NCBI GenBank assembly: GCA_907164885.2
Contig: OU015496.1
Span: forward strand, 106,473,322-106,537,321
Direction of reading: 5' to 3'
DNA length: 64,000 nucleotides
From: Dolomedes plantarius
Lineage: Eukaryota; Arthropoda; Arachnida; Araneae; Dolomedidae
Part shown: one piece after another, positions 10,783-21,990 of the stretch
How positions within the stretch are numbered: position 1 is the first letter of the stretch
Layout of the letters: each line of letters begins with the position of its first letter
Program-made: the position numbers and the translations under genes
The notes under the pieces: generated by a model
The model's input: only the letters and a program-made list of their open reading frames with translations
What the model was told of the DNA's origin: nothing
The model's database searches: none

Positions 10783-11840
10783 TAAGAAAATATGCACCAC
10801 GGATTGGGAAAATAATCCAGAAAAGTGTTGTGAAAAATAAGCATTAATGTTTAACTACAATTAGCGGTAAAAAATGGGTTTTACCCTATTCATGAAAAAA
10901 ATTTCCGTTTTGCTTATTTATAGTGACTATTTCAAGGGTTTTCCTTCCTCAACATTTTTCTCATGTTTCGGTGAATCAGTCTGCATCTATCCAAAAAATA
11001 AGAAACAAAAAACATGAAAGTGTTAAGAATAATCGTCTAAGTGCTGCCGATGAGAAAAAAAAACCTTTAGAAATTCCGAATAAAAAGCAGATAAACTTTA
11101 CCAGTTTAAGTGTTTTATTTACTTTTTTTTGGTGGATTTCTACCGCTCTATCTTTCCATAAAAATATTCCCTAGTTTACTACTTTTTTTTTGTTTATCTG
11201 TTAGATATGCTTAAGAGGAAGAAACACTTGTTTGTTGTTGAGTGCAAAGTCTTGGTTTCCTCGAAAAAATAAAATTCTCGCTTTGTACTGAAGAGCAGGC
11301 GTTTTATTCACACATCTCAAGGAAAGAGGATCAAAATCACTTAGGTATAAAGAGGGTGGAGAGTAATCTTCTGCGTTTATTTCTTTTAAAGATCGGTTCA
11401 GCGAGATTTCCTATGATAGAGGGGAGATTTAAAGCGCGAGTTTCACATGATCCCCCCCTCTCAGCAAAATCACAAAACGTATATACATATATAAAAAATA
11501 TTAGATATCCAGACACATGGAACATATGAAATGCCTGCCTTTTATTTTATTTTTGGAATCTAGAGATCTATTTATCTTCCATCGGCACAATACTTTCCAG
11601 ATACAAACCTCTTAAAGGTAAAATCTCAAAATATATTCCCTCCCCATTCACTTTACCCTTAGACCTTTTGGAGTAATACTCCACTGCAAACAGGTTATCC
11701 TTTAACTTGAAACTCCATCAGCGCATTTCGTGTGGGGTTTTAAATAACAATTTCCTACTCCTTGACTTCAAATGCTAACCTATCCGGGAAGCATTTACAC
11801 GAAGTTAGATAAATATTTTTATGATACACCTCCATAACCC
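10783..11840. other. Unannotated AT-rich stretch
   Basis: Open frames at 10923-11174 and 11242-11529 show no recognisable domain and their composition follows the surroundings, so I do not call genes here. Confidence 0.55.
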
Positions 11841-11844
11841 ATGG

Positions 11845-14290
11845 AAATCCAATATTAAGAATTTCTGAGGTCCTAAAAAAGGGCTTAATGGCTTTATTAT
11901 GCGAAAAATTTACAAATTTTTCTCGGATAAAAGCACTCAGTCACGTTCTTTTGAAGAACTTTTCAACATAAAGGGTAAGTTTTAAGGGATCTTGTGAGAG
12001 CAAATGGCGAAAAATTTCGTTAATAAATATGGAAATTTTTAAGCGGATCGCTAAAGGTAAGTTTTTGAAATAAAGAGAGAACCAAGAAAATAAAAGAGTG
12101 TTATACATATTCTATATTTTAAGGGTTATTTTCTTATTAATAATGACTTAATTTGTACTTTAAGTTTCAAATTTTAGTATTACGATAATCTATAAGTGGA
12201 TTATCAATTTTGTCTCTTATTCGTGCATCACAAAAGGAAAAAAGTTCAAATTAAATTTGAAATTAACCAAAATATTGCCAACATTTTTCATTAGCAAAGG
12301 ATTATAATAGTTTTCGTTACAGAAAAATTTCAACCTACCTACGTTTTTTGTTTCAGTTGAAACCTATTCAATGAGTTCACGTATAACACTTGAACAGTTC
12401 ATGTATTACTAGTAAAGGTCATTTTTGAGCTCATTTTGATTTTCGTGAGCAGCCGTGCATTAATTTGCATGGATAATTGGATTGATATGATCTATTGTTA
12501 ATTTTTATAGGCAGAAGTAAATTTGCTTTAGTTATGTGTTAACATAAATCGTTTTTAAGGCGAAATACCTGTCGACATCGCATTTCTTCAATCGTAGTGT
12601 TAAAATTTCGAGAATTTCCAGTTCACATTTTTTTTCTAAAAGCAGATTTGCAAATGCGCATTTTCAAATTCTGTATTTGAATTTAGTTTTAAAATAAACT
12701 GCTCATGTCTTTTTTTTATATATTTTTTTAATTTTGATTTAATTTTTTAAAAATGCTCTAGACTAATAATTTTTTTACCTATGACTGACTTCTGAAAAAT
12801 TAAAAATTTAATACATCACGCCCTCCCTTCGCTAGCAAAAAATAACAGATATCAAAATGAGGGATTTTTTAATGTTATGAGAAAAATTCCGAGATGAAAA
12901 TTGAGATTGAAATTGTGTGATGCCAACTGATGCGTTGCCATAAGAGACCGTAAGAGAAAATGGCATAAAAACTGGTTTTGAATATTTTTTTTTTAAGTCT
13001 ATAGTTTTTTTTCTTTACAAGTCGGAACTAGACCAGGATTCTGAAAAATGGTTTCGCTGAATTTGTAATAGGCAATAAATAATCCGGTCACTTGTTTCTA
13101 CAAACCTTTATCTGCAAAGGACAAGTTTGAGGAATTTTGTGACAGCAAATGGTGAAAATTTTCGTTAATAAATATGGAAATTTTTAAGGGGATCACTAAA
13201 GGGAAGTTTTTGAAATAAAGAGAGAACCAAGAAAAAAAAAAGAGTGTGATAGTTATTCTACATTTAAAGAGTTCTTGTCTTACTAATAATGACTTAATTT
13301 GAACTTTGAGTTCCAAGTTTGAGCATGTAAACTGAACTACCGATTATTATCTGTAAGTGGATTATCAGTTTTGTCTATTACTGGTGTCTAGAACTGGTTT
13401 ATTACTGGTGTCTATTACTGGATCTATTACTGGTATTTTGGTGTTTTGTACCACACTGTTGTTTAATGTATTTATTGGCCTTTTTTTCATGCTACCAATA
13501 CGGGTCAATGGGTCGCGGGGGGAGGAATCTGTGCTATCAGGCCAACGTGATCACTAGTCTCGAGAGGGTTAAAGGATCCGAGAAACACTAAATTCTTCTC
13601 CAAAAACCACGTTTTCATTATCTTGGCTTTAGAGATTCTATAAATATTTCAGGGTAAAATAAATGTACTCTGTGTACAACTGTGTCTAAAATTGAAAAAA
13701 AAATTTAAAAAAACACATGAGCAGTTTATTTTAAGACTATATTTATATACAGAATTTGAAAATACGTATTTGCAAATCTGCATTAGAAAAAAGAATATGA
13801 ACGGGAAACTCTCCAAATTTTAACACTACGATTGAAGAAACGTGATGTTAACTGATATTCCACCTTCAAAACGTTTTATGTTAACACATAACTAAAGCAA
13901 ATTCATTTCTTTCTATAAAAAATAACAACCGATCATAATTCGATTCAATCCAATTATCCATGCAAATTAATGCACGGCTACTCTCGAAAATCTGACCCAA
14001 AATAGACCTTTACTAGTAATACATGAACTATTAACTGTTATGAGTGAACTCATAAAATAGGGTTCAACTGAAACAAAAAACTTACGTAGGTTGAAATTTT
14101 TCTGTAAGGAGAACTATTATAATCCTTTGCTAACGAACAATGTTGGCAATATTATAGTTAATTTCTGATTTAATTTGAACTTGTTTTCCTTTTGTGATGC
14201 ACGAATAAGAGACAAAATTGATAATCCACTTAGAGATAATCGGAATACTAAAATTTGAAATTTAAAGTACAAATTAAGTCATTATTAGTG
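11845..14290. repeat. Large mixed inverted and direct repeat
   Basis: The arm at about 12165-12715 is repeated inverted at about 13705-14290, about 570 bp with frequent mismatches. Examples are TTAATTTGCATGGATAATTGG at 12461 and its inverse near 13947, and ACCTACGTTTTTTGTTTCAG and its inverse near 14062. In addition 11990-12230 recurs directly at 13135-13385, including TTTTTGAAATAAAGAGAGAA. About 1 kb separates the inverted arms. No coding region is seen. It may be a foldback element or repeated insertion of one repeat family in both orientations. Confidence 0.85.
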
Positions 14291-14325
14291 ATGACAGTTA
14301 GTTAAGTCATTATATGGAAAGCTGA

Positions 14326-14358
14326 TCTCGCCTATTGGCTGAACTCAGCTGTTCAGCC
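14326..14358. repeat. Short perfect hairpin
   Basis: TATTGGCTGAAC is followed after six bases by GTTCAGCCAATA, a perfect 12-bp stem. It is not followed by a T run and has no evident function. Confidence 0.7.
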
Positions 14359-14729
14359 AATATGCTTAAAAACTAGACCTGATTGAATTTTTAACTTTTT
14401 TCAAGCAAAACTGCATTAAAAAAATTCTTTAACAATTTCTGTAATGTTATTTATATAAAGACACATATTTGGAGAAAATTAATTTCAAACCCGTGTCATG
14501 TATAAAACGGGAAAAGAAATTCAAATAAAGCTATTTGTTCAGAAAGTATTTTTTAAAAACTAATGTAGTCTGACACTCTGTTTCAACAAAATTAAATCAA
14601 AAACTACTTAAGAATTAAAAAAAAAATTATTTACATTTTTAAGGTCTTTTATATTAAGGCACGTTTGTGGCAAAAATATCATGTAATGCGAAAAGTATGT
14701 AAAGAAAATAAAATTTCGTGTTCCAGACA

Positions 14730-14945
14730 TAATTAAATGTTTTGTGTTATATTTATCATTATGTATAAATGCATCTATTATGTATCAATATGCATATAAA
14801 AATCATTTGTAAGGATTTTCTTGTAAAGATATATTAATAGTATTTATTTATATTTATTATATAAATACAATTATGTAATAAATATTTATATATATTGTAT
14901 TGATATTTATTTATATTATATTTATCAATATTTATTATTATACTA
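14730..14945. repeat. TATTTAT-rich low-complexity tract
   Basis: Degenerate repeats of TATTTAT and AATATTTAT with almost no G or C. No gene. Confidence 0.8.
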
Positions 14946-15569
14946 GCTGAAAGCAGGTACTTCCCTACGGAGTACATTCAAATTAAAATTCAAATTAAAT
15001 ACAACGGTCAATGTATGCAATTAATGCCCCCCAACAATTATAAAAAAATCGTAACATATATTTTTACAGACAAAATAATGTAGAAGAAAATATTCAAATT
15101 AAATCAAATAGAACATACAAAAGAATATAGTACAGTTTGAGGAAAATTTCTTTCAATTTACTTCATTGTTATGCACGTGACTTTAAATTAATTTAAAGTA
15201 TCACAAAAAGAAAAGAAACCACATGATCAGCATTTAATAAATTAAATTCTAAAATTTAATCTTCAAAAATTCTTCAAAAATCAGAAAATGGAGGTAAAGA
15301 TTCTAAAAAGATTTCATTTTAAATGAATTTTTATGATCTTTCTCATGCTTTAAATTTTAAAACACTCCAATTTTTATTTTAAATGAAAACTTTAAAGAAT
15401 GTTTCAAAAACAGCTTAATTTAATTTTAAAAAATCTAAGAATTTTTCAAAAATCTCTCTTAGTGCACCCCTACACTATAAGAAGAATCGCCATGCAAAAT
15501 TTCAGCCCTTTAGGTCCAGCGTTTTGGTCTGTCCGTTATACGTCAGTCAGTAAGTCAGTTACGGAACTG

Positions 15570-15571
<2 letters not shown>
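14946..15571 (+). repeat. Probable interspersed repeat with GCAAAATTTCAGCCC end
   Basis: The segment starts AGCTGAAAGCAGGTACTTCC and ends with GCAAAATTTCAGCCC, GTCCAGCGTTTTGG and a CAGTCAGTAAGTCAG stretch running into TA repeats. Elements with this style of ending are common in arthropod genomes, but I cannot assign a superfamily. No coding capacity. Confidence 0.4.

Positions 15572-15606
<35 letters not shown>
15572..15606. repeat. (TA)n microsatellite
   Basis: A TA tract at the right edge of the preceding repeat. Confidence 0.9.
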
Positions 15607-15610
<4 letters not shown>

Positions 15611-16545
15611 GATTAAACATATGTTTATATTATTTTTATATTTTCCGGAAAAAGTCTAATATGCCTAAATGAAGATGAAAATGTGACCTAGTCTTCCTTA
15701 AATGTTTTTGTCATATTTTTGTTTTGTAATAAATGATCCAATTAAAAAAAAAATTCGAAGTTTTAATAATTAATAGAATACCCTACACCCTTTTATTTCA
15801 ATTATTCGTGTTATTCAGAGTTCAAGAATCGGAATTAAGTACTCTTCTCCTATTTTGAGAAATGACCTCTTTTTGTTCAGCAAAAAATGCTTCAGAGGAC
15901 AATATTTTTCGCTTATTTATAGTTCTTAGCAGAAAATGTATCACCAGTTTGAAGTAGATGACTTTTCTCGGTGTGTGTGTGGGGAGGATGGTGCTTATTA
16001 GAAAATGGATTCACAGGTTGAAATATGACAGTTTATTCAGTCGCAGTCTTATTACAAAATGGATTCAAACTTTGAAATAGATGACACATTTCCTGGTACA
16101 GCGGTTATTAGAAATTGCATTCACAAGTTGATGACATTTTTTTTTGGATACGCTGGGGTTTAGAAAGCTGAAAGTCTGATTACGTATACTTCCTTTTTTA
16201 TATATTTCGAAGTTTAAACACGTATTTCTTTTGAAAACTAAAACAGAAAATTACGTAAAATGCTTAAATTTTACCCTCTAACAAGTCATTGAAAAGTTTT
16301 CACATAACTTTATCCCGAAGAAAAATATATCTAAGGATAATATTTTGTTATTCCCATAAACAAAGTTATTTCGAAACCGCTTATTTAATTCTCATTATCG
16401 ATCAACCCCCTGCGGAAAATGAATAGAAAATTTCTTTTTAAAAATAGATCTGGGCGCAAAGAACATTTTTAAAGCCGCGTCGAAATAATCTAATTAGAGC
16501 CACATTTGCATTTTTGTTTCTTGAACATTTATTTTTAACTCTTTT
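15607..16545. other. Unannotated stretch
   Basis: No gene or element recognised. It carries several loosely repeated lines built on GAAAATG-ATTCACA.GTTGA (15935-16130), a weak degenerate repeat. Confidence 0.5.
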
Positions 16546-17597
16546 TGAATTAACTTTTAGAAGAAAAATTGTTCCACATAAAGAGGCTTTTAAAAAGAGA
16601 AATAAAGAAGGAAAGCGCGTTCCTTTTATGACAGAACATTGCAAATAATTTAAGTTTAAAGTATCCTGACACAATAATTAAGGTTTCAGAATGATAGGGA
16701 GAACGTCCTCCTGAGAAAATAAGTACAGGCAAAATTCAGGCATTTTTAATTTTTTTAGATTAGTAAACAATGAAATTCGTAAGTTTGTCTCTAAGTAAAA
16801 ATTATGTTAAAAACTCGCTTTTAAAAGTACAAACTCATTCTACCCTCATCCTCTCAAATATCTTGTTTAATTTAGTGTTGTTTAACAGCAAGTTAGACAA
16901 CGTACAGCAATTTATGCCATTTAATCAAACTTATTTTATTTAGATTAGTAAATAATGAAATTGGTAAGTTCGTCTCCTTAAGTAAAAATTATATTAAAAA
17001 CTCGCTTAAAAAACAAAAACAAATTCATTTTAGCCTCATCCTCTCAAATATCATGTTTAATTTAGCCTTGTTTAACAGTAAGTTAGACAACATAAAGTAA
17101 TTTCTGCCATTTAAGTAAACGTATTTTTTTTAGATTTAATGAAATTATTAAGTTCGTCTCTTTAAGTGAAAGTAATCTTAAAAACTCGCTTTAAAAAAAT
17201 TCATTCTACTCTCACCCTCTCAAATCTCTTGTCTTAACGTAGTCTTGTTTAACAGTAAGTTAGACAACTTGCACTAATTTCTGCCATTTAAGTAAACGTA
17301 TTTGTTGCCGCATGTGCGTCACTGAAGAGAAGTGAAAATATTCACGCATGCGCAATCCCCGAGCCGACTGAGCCGAGCATCAGTTGACTACTAGACGCTG
17401 TAAGGATAACAGCAAAAACCTGAAGTGGGTAATTAATGTTTATCTCGACACCCACAATTGATTCAACACAATAATATTCAGCTGTTTTGTATGATGTACA
17501 TAGTATGTGTGACGTCCTTTTAAATAAAAATCAGAAAAGACAGCTGTGGTCCGTCGAACTTTATTCTATGCGTTCTTAAATTTATAGAAGAGCGCCA
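16546..17597 (+). repeat. 5' LTR of the BEL/Pao element, probably 5'-truncated
   Basis: Ends in GAAGAGCGCCA. It contains three copies of a roughly 185-bp tandem unit starting at AGAT 16757, 16942 and 17132. It looks nearly identical to 18723-19774; I saw no mismatch in the parts compared by eye. The segment 18511-18722, upstream of the right copy, has no counterpart upstream of this one. Confidence 0.85.
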
Positions 17598-17599
17598 CT

Positions 17600-17617
17600 T
17601 GGTCCCGTCAGAGCGGG
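17600..17617 (+). promoter_or_regulatory. Candidate primer-binding site
   Basis: TGGTCCCGTCAGAGCGGG begins two bases after the LTR end. A TGG start at this position is what a tRNA 3' CCA end would pair with to prime minus-strand DNA synthesis. I did not identify the tRNA. Confidence 0.6.
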
Positions 17618-17634
17618 AGCCTGAAATCAGCAAA

Positions 17635-17840
17635 ATGGATACCATAGAAAAACTTTTAAAAGCGAAAACTTCCTTAAAAGGAAGTATTACAAGAATCGAA
17701 AACTTCCTTAAAAGGAAGTATTACAAGAATCGAAAACTTTGTGGATAAAGTGTCAACAGACACAAATAAAACGGAACTTGATGTGAAACTGAAAAAAATA
17801 GACCAGCTGCAGCAAAAAGTTGATGAACTGAAAGAATACT
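17635..17840 (+). pseudogene. BEL/Pao gag N-terminal fragment with a 34-bp duplication
   Basis: The ATG at 17635 opens MDTIEKLLKAKTSLKGSITR, similar in style to the start of BEL/Pao Gag proteins. A perfect 34-bp tandem duplication (17670-17703 and 17704-17737) throws the frame. If it is read past, the sequence continues as a Lys/Glu-rich, probably coiled-coil stretch to about 17840. There the reading jumps to integrase, so all of capsid, protease, reverse transcriptase, RNase H and most of integrase are gone. Confidence 0.75.
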
Positions 17841-18306
17841 GCTAACTCTCGTGACCCAAATAGAGGCTGTTTTGAATTTTCGCCCGCTCACCCCTCTCTC
17901 GGCCGATGTTGATGCCTTGGAGGTGCTGACACCGGCACATTTCCTGATAGGAAGGCCGATAACGGCCATAGTCGAACCGTCTCTAACTAATATTGAGACA
18001 AATCGCCTTCATGCTTGGCAGAGAATTACAAAGTCCGTACAAACAATCTGGAAAAGATGGAGCCTTTCATATTTAAATAGTCTACAACAAAGAAAGAAAT
18101 GGGCAGTTAATAAAGAAAATTTAAAAATAGGGGATATGGTTTTGATAAGGGAAGAAAATCTTCCACCATGTAAATGGTTATTGGGGCGAATAATAGCCAT
18201 ATATCCGGGACAGGATAGAAAAGTACGAGTTGTTGATGTTAAGACCAGTAAGGGAGTTTATAAAAGGTCCATTTCCAGATTGAGTGTACTGCCTATTGAA
18301 AAATAA
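17841..18306 (+). pseudogene. BEL/Pao integrase C-terminal fragment
   Basis: An open segment without its own start. It begins in the tail of the integrase catalytic domain (IEAVLNFRPLTPLS, then LTPAHFLIG) and runs through the family's C-terminal domain (DUF5641-like): HAWQRI, WKRWSLSYLNSLQQR, IGDMVLIREE, WLLGRIIAIYPGQDRKVRVV, ending SVLPIEK at TAA 18304-18306. It parallels the C-terminus of the BEL/Pao element at 34-40 kb (GRIIEVFPGRDGKVR) but is clearly a different lineage. It is a remnant after internal deletion. Confidence 0.9.
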
Positions 18307-18493
18307 ATGTATTTTTTTCAGATAATAATTGATATTGTTCTTTATGTGTAAAGTTTTCTAGTGTTTAAGTATACTGTTTATCCTTTTGTTGTGATTTTGT
18401 GTTTTTAATAATCAGTTATTGCTTATTAGTATATATTTGATTGTAACTGAAAATTAAGCATTCACTTATGTTTTGACTTATATATATATATGT

Positions 18494-18510
18494 AGAAAAA
18501 AAAATAGAAT
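18494..18510 (+). promoter_or_regulatory. Candidate polypurine tract
   Basis: An A/G-rich run, GAAAAAAAAATAGAAT, sits directly before TGTTAAG. If TGTTAAG is the true LTR start, this is where the plus-strand primer is expected. The other BEL/Pao element in the window also has a purine run before a TGTTG start. Confidence 0.45.
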
Positions 18511-18551
18511 TGTTAAGTTCTTGCATGAGAACATGGCAAGGCCGGGCGGGA

Positions 18552-18723
18552 TCGCTTAATGTGGTTGAATACATGAATAAATTGACTGGAAAAATCTTTA
18601 GAGTTAGTTTGCTCTAGAAATTTTTGAAACCTTTTTAAATCACTTTTCAAACATAGTTTTGTAATGTTATGAGAGTCTGCTTTTTGTTTCTAATATACCT
18701 CCTTTATTTGAATATATTTTGTT
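18552..18723 (+). repeat. 172-bp block identical to 27893-28064
   Basis: From TCGCTTAATGTGG to ATATTTTGTT the two copies match at every base I compared. Here the block abuts the 1052-bp LTR copy. At 27.9 kb it stands alone. It is either the first part of the full LTR or an independent short repeat. Confidence 0.9.
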
Positions 18724-19774
18724 GAATTAACTTTTAGAAGAAAAATTGTTCCACATAAAGAGGCTTTTAAAAAGAGAAATAAAGAAGGAAAGCGCGTTCC
18801 TTTTATGACAGAACATTGCAAATAATTTAAGTTTAAAGTATCCTGACACAATAATTAAGGTTTCAGAATGATAGGGAGAACGTCCTCCTGAGAAAATAAG
18901 TACAGGCAAAATTCAGGCATTTTTAATTTTTTTAGATTAGTAAACAATGAAATTCGTAAGTTTGTCTCTAAGTAAAAATTATGTTAAAAACTCGCTTTTA
19001 AAAGTACAAACTCATTCTACCCTCATCCTCTCAAATATCTTGTTTAATTTAGTGTTGTTTAACAGCAAGTTAGACAACGTACAGCAATTTATGCCATTTA
19101 ATCAAACTTATTTTATTTAGATTAGTAAATAATGAAATTGGTAAGTTCGTCTCCTTAAGTAAAAATTATATTAAAAACTCGCTTAAAAAACAAAAACAAA
19201 TTCATTTTAGCCTCATCCTCTCAAATATCATGTTTAATTTAGCCTTGTTTAACAGTAAGTTAGACAACATAAAGTAATTTCTGCCATTTAAGTAAACGTA
19301 TTTTTTTTAGATTTAATGAAATTATTAAGTTCGTCTCTTTAAGTGAAAGTAATCTTAAAAACTCGCTTTAAAAAAATTCATTCTACTCTCACCCTCTCAA
19401 ATCTCTTGTCTTAACGTAGTCTTGTTTAACAGTAAGTTAGACAACTTGCACTAATTTCTGCCATTTAAGTAAACGTATTTGTTGCCGCATGTGCGTCACT
19501 GAAGAGAAGTGAAAATATTCACGCATGCGCAATCCCCGAGCCGACTGAGCCGAGCATCAGTTGACTACTAGACGCTGTAAGGATAACAGCAAAAACCTGA
19601 AGTGGGTAATTAATGTTTATCTCGACACCCACAATTGATTCAACACAATAATATTCAGCTGTTTTGTATGATGTACATAGTATGTGTGACGTCCTTTTAA
19701 ATAAAAATCAGAAAAGACAGCTGTGGTCCGTCGAACTTTATTCTATGCGTTCTTAAATTTATAGAAGAGCGCCA
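18723..19774 (+). repeat. 3' LTR of the BEL/Pao element
   Basis: The second copy of the 1052-bp repeat, with the same three tandem units. If the LTR begins at TGTTAAG (18511), its full length is 1264 bp. Confidence 0.85.
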
Positions 19775-20520
19775 GTATTTTTTTCAGATTAGTAAATAAT
19801 GAAATTGGTAAGTTCGTCTCTTTAAGTGAAAATAATCTTAAAAACTCGCCTTTAAAAAAAGAAATTCATTTTACTCTCACCCTCTCGAGTATCTTGTCTT
19901 AACGTAGTCTTTTTTAACAGTAAGTTAGACAACGTACAGCAATTTCTGCCATTTAATTAAACTCTTTTTTAGACCAGTAAATAATGAAATTGGAAAGTTC
20001 GTCTTTTTTAAGTGAAAATAATCTTAAAAACTCGCTTTTTAAACAGAAATTCATTTTACTCTCGCCCTCTCAAATACCTTGTCTGAACGTAGTCTTGTTT
20101 AACAGTAAGTTAGATAATGTATAACAATTTCCGCCATTTAATGAAACTTTTTTTAGACTAGTAAATAATGAAATTGGTAAGTTCGTCTCTTTAAGTGAAA
20201 ATAACCTTAAAAACTTGGTTAAAAAAACAAAAACAAATTCATTCTACTCTCACCCTCTCAAATACCTTGTCTTAACGTAGTCGTTTAACAGTAAGTTAGA
20301 CAACGTACAGCAATTTCTGCCATTTAATTAAACGTTTTTTAGATTAGTAAATCATGAAATTGTTGAATTCGTCTCTTTAAGTGAAAATAATCTTAAAAAC
20401 TCGCTTTTAAAAAAAGAAATTAATTTTACTCTCCCCCTCTCAAATATCTTGTCTTAACGTAGTCTTGTTTAACAGTAAGTTAGACAACGTACAGCAATTT
20501 CTGTCAGTTAATTAAATGCA
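19775..20520 (+). repeat. Free tandem array of the LTR 185-bp unit
   Basis: Four further units start at 19786, 19971, 20155 and 20341 (spacing 184-186). Each carries AATGAAATTG..AAGTTCGTCT, AAAAACTCGC, CTCTCAAAT and AACAGTAAGTTAGA. They lie outside the LTR, immediately to its right. They are diverged from the three units inside the LTR. Confidence 0.92.
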
Positions 20521-21640
20521 TTAAGTTTTCATCCTCCATTGCGTTAAATTTCCTGCTCAGTGAGATAAATAAATCATGACATGGTTGACATATTTAACAA
20601 AATTTTTTGAACGTTTGTTTGCTTGGAGTTAAAGCAGAATGCATCCGTGCTCACCAAAACTCTTTTAGTTTAACAGAAATAACGCTAATTAAAAATAAAA
20701 AATACCAGTTAATTATTTAATACCAAACACTCATTTCATTTTGATCCCCTCCTTTTAAATATCACGAAAGTTTAAGAATGTATCTCTTTAAATAAATTCT
20801 TAACTATCACACTCTAGTAAAAGTGTGAAACTTACTCTTTTAGTTGTTCTCTAATAGTTATATTTTTATGCAAATTAAAAATTGAAATTTTTAAATTGCA
20901 ATTTTTAAATAAGAAAATACATGTAAAAAAATTGGCAACTACACAGTACAGAAATACGGAGATGTTAACCTTGTACCTTTTTTTATTGACAAGACAGCCC
21001 GGCATAGGCTGTCTTGCAGAAGTCTCCTCCAATCTACTCGGTGCGAAACCTCGGCTTTCCTGCTCTTTACTTAAATAAAATGAATATATTTTTTGATTTC
21101 ATTTTCCCAACGAAGCAATGGTCTCCCCTCGGTCATTTTATCTTTGGAGTAGTACTATTTAATTTAATTTTACTGTTGCTTTAGAGTTATCCATTCTTTG
21201 CAGGTGACTTCAGGAGTCATTCTGTTTACTTTTATGAAAATTATAGTATCTAGTTTCCTGTACAGTCTATAAATTTCATGATTAAACCTTTTTCTTCAAG
21301 TTCCCTCGACGTGTACACCTCCCCCCCCTCCATAAAATGTCTCAAAATCTCTCTCATAAAAATCACCAATTTTCCTTCATCTGTAGCATTCAGTGTCTAG
21401 GTTTCCAATGCTTAGGTTAGTACAGTGCATAATAGCACTTCATAGAGAGTAAATTGAGTGCTTCTTTTTATGAGATTGGATCTAAAGAAAACTTTCAGGC
21501 CACGGAATCATCAGTTGGCAGTCAGGATCCAATTGCGAATGTCTTGATTTGATATTATGATTAATTTCAGATCCTAGTGTTGTAAGGTATACATAAGATT
21601 CGATTCACAAGAATCGAACTTTTGAGTGAATGAATTAAAG
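20521..21640. other. Unannotated stretch
   Basis: No gene or element recognised on either strand. Confidence 0.55.
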
Positions 21641-21990
21641 AAGCTGCTTGGGATATGCTAATTTCGGCATACGCGCTTGGTATAAATACCAAGCAGCTTG
21701 ATTAAAAAAAGAAGGTTTTGTTAAGGTTGATAGATAAGCGAGAGGGAGCTACGAGGTAAGCAGTTCCAGGTGTTAACCGGCGCTAGTGCTTAGGGGGGCC
21801 CAAAGTTTACGTGGTAGAACTGCTGGTTTGACTCTCTGCTGGTTTGTGAGTATTTGCAAAGTGTATTTCTATTGAATGTTAATATATATTCCGCACAAGT
21901 AGTACGTATGCTTATTGCTGTAAAAGCAAATTCTATATGTGCAACGAATACAATAAACATTGTTTCATGTATAAACTGTGTTTGTATGAA
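21641..21990 (+). repeat. Possible LTR-like segment with a TATA box in a palindrome
   Basis: GCTTGGTATAAATACCAAGC (21675-21694) is a palindrome with 9-bp arms around AA and contains TATAAATA. About 260 bp downstream lies AATAAAC, a possible poly(A) signal. This promoter-plus-polyadenylation layout is LTR-like, but no second copy and no boundary duplication was found. Confidence 0.3.

Larger units (their letters stand above)
16546..19774 (+). mobile_element. BEL/Pao LTR retrotransposon, gutted by a large internal deletion
   Basis: Two copies of a 1052-bp sequence (16546-17597 and 18723-19774, offset 2177) bound an internal region of only 1125 bp. The internal region starts with a primer-binding-site candidate, then a gag start, and jumps straight to the last part of integrase. 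No 5-bp duplication flanks it (CTTTT against GTATT). The right LTR may really start at TGTTAAG (18511), after a purine-rich tract at 18494-18508; the left one would then be truncated at its 5' end. Confidence 0.88.

Noticed and set aside
16546..18722. A simple segmental tandem duplication instead of an LTR element
   Set aside because: The interior begins with a primer-binding-site candidate and gag start and ends with integrase, exactly the order of an internally deleted BEL/Pao element.
21641..21990. A confident solo LTR
   Set aside because: A TATA palindrome and a poly(A)-like signal are present, but boundaries, target duplication and a second copy are lacking, so only a tentative feature is listed.
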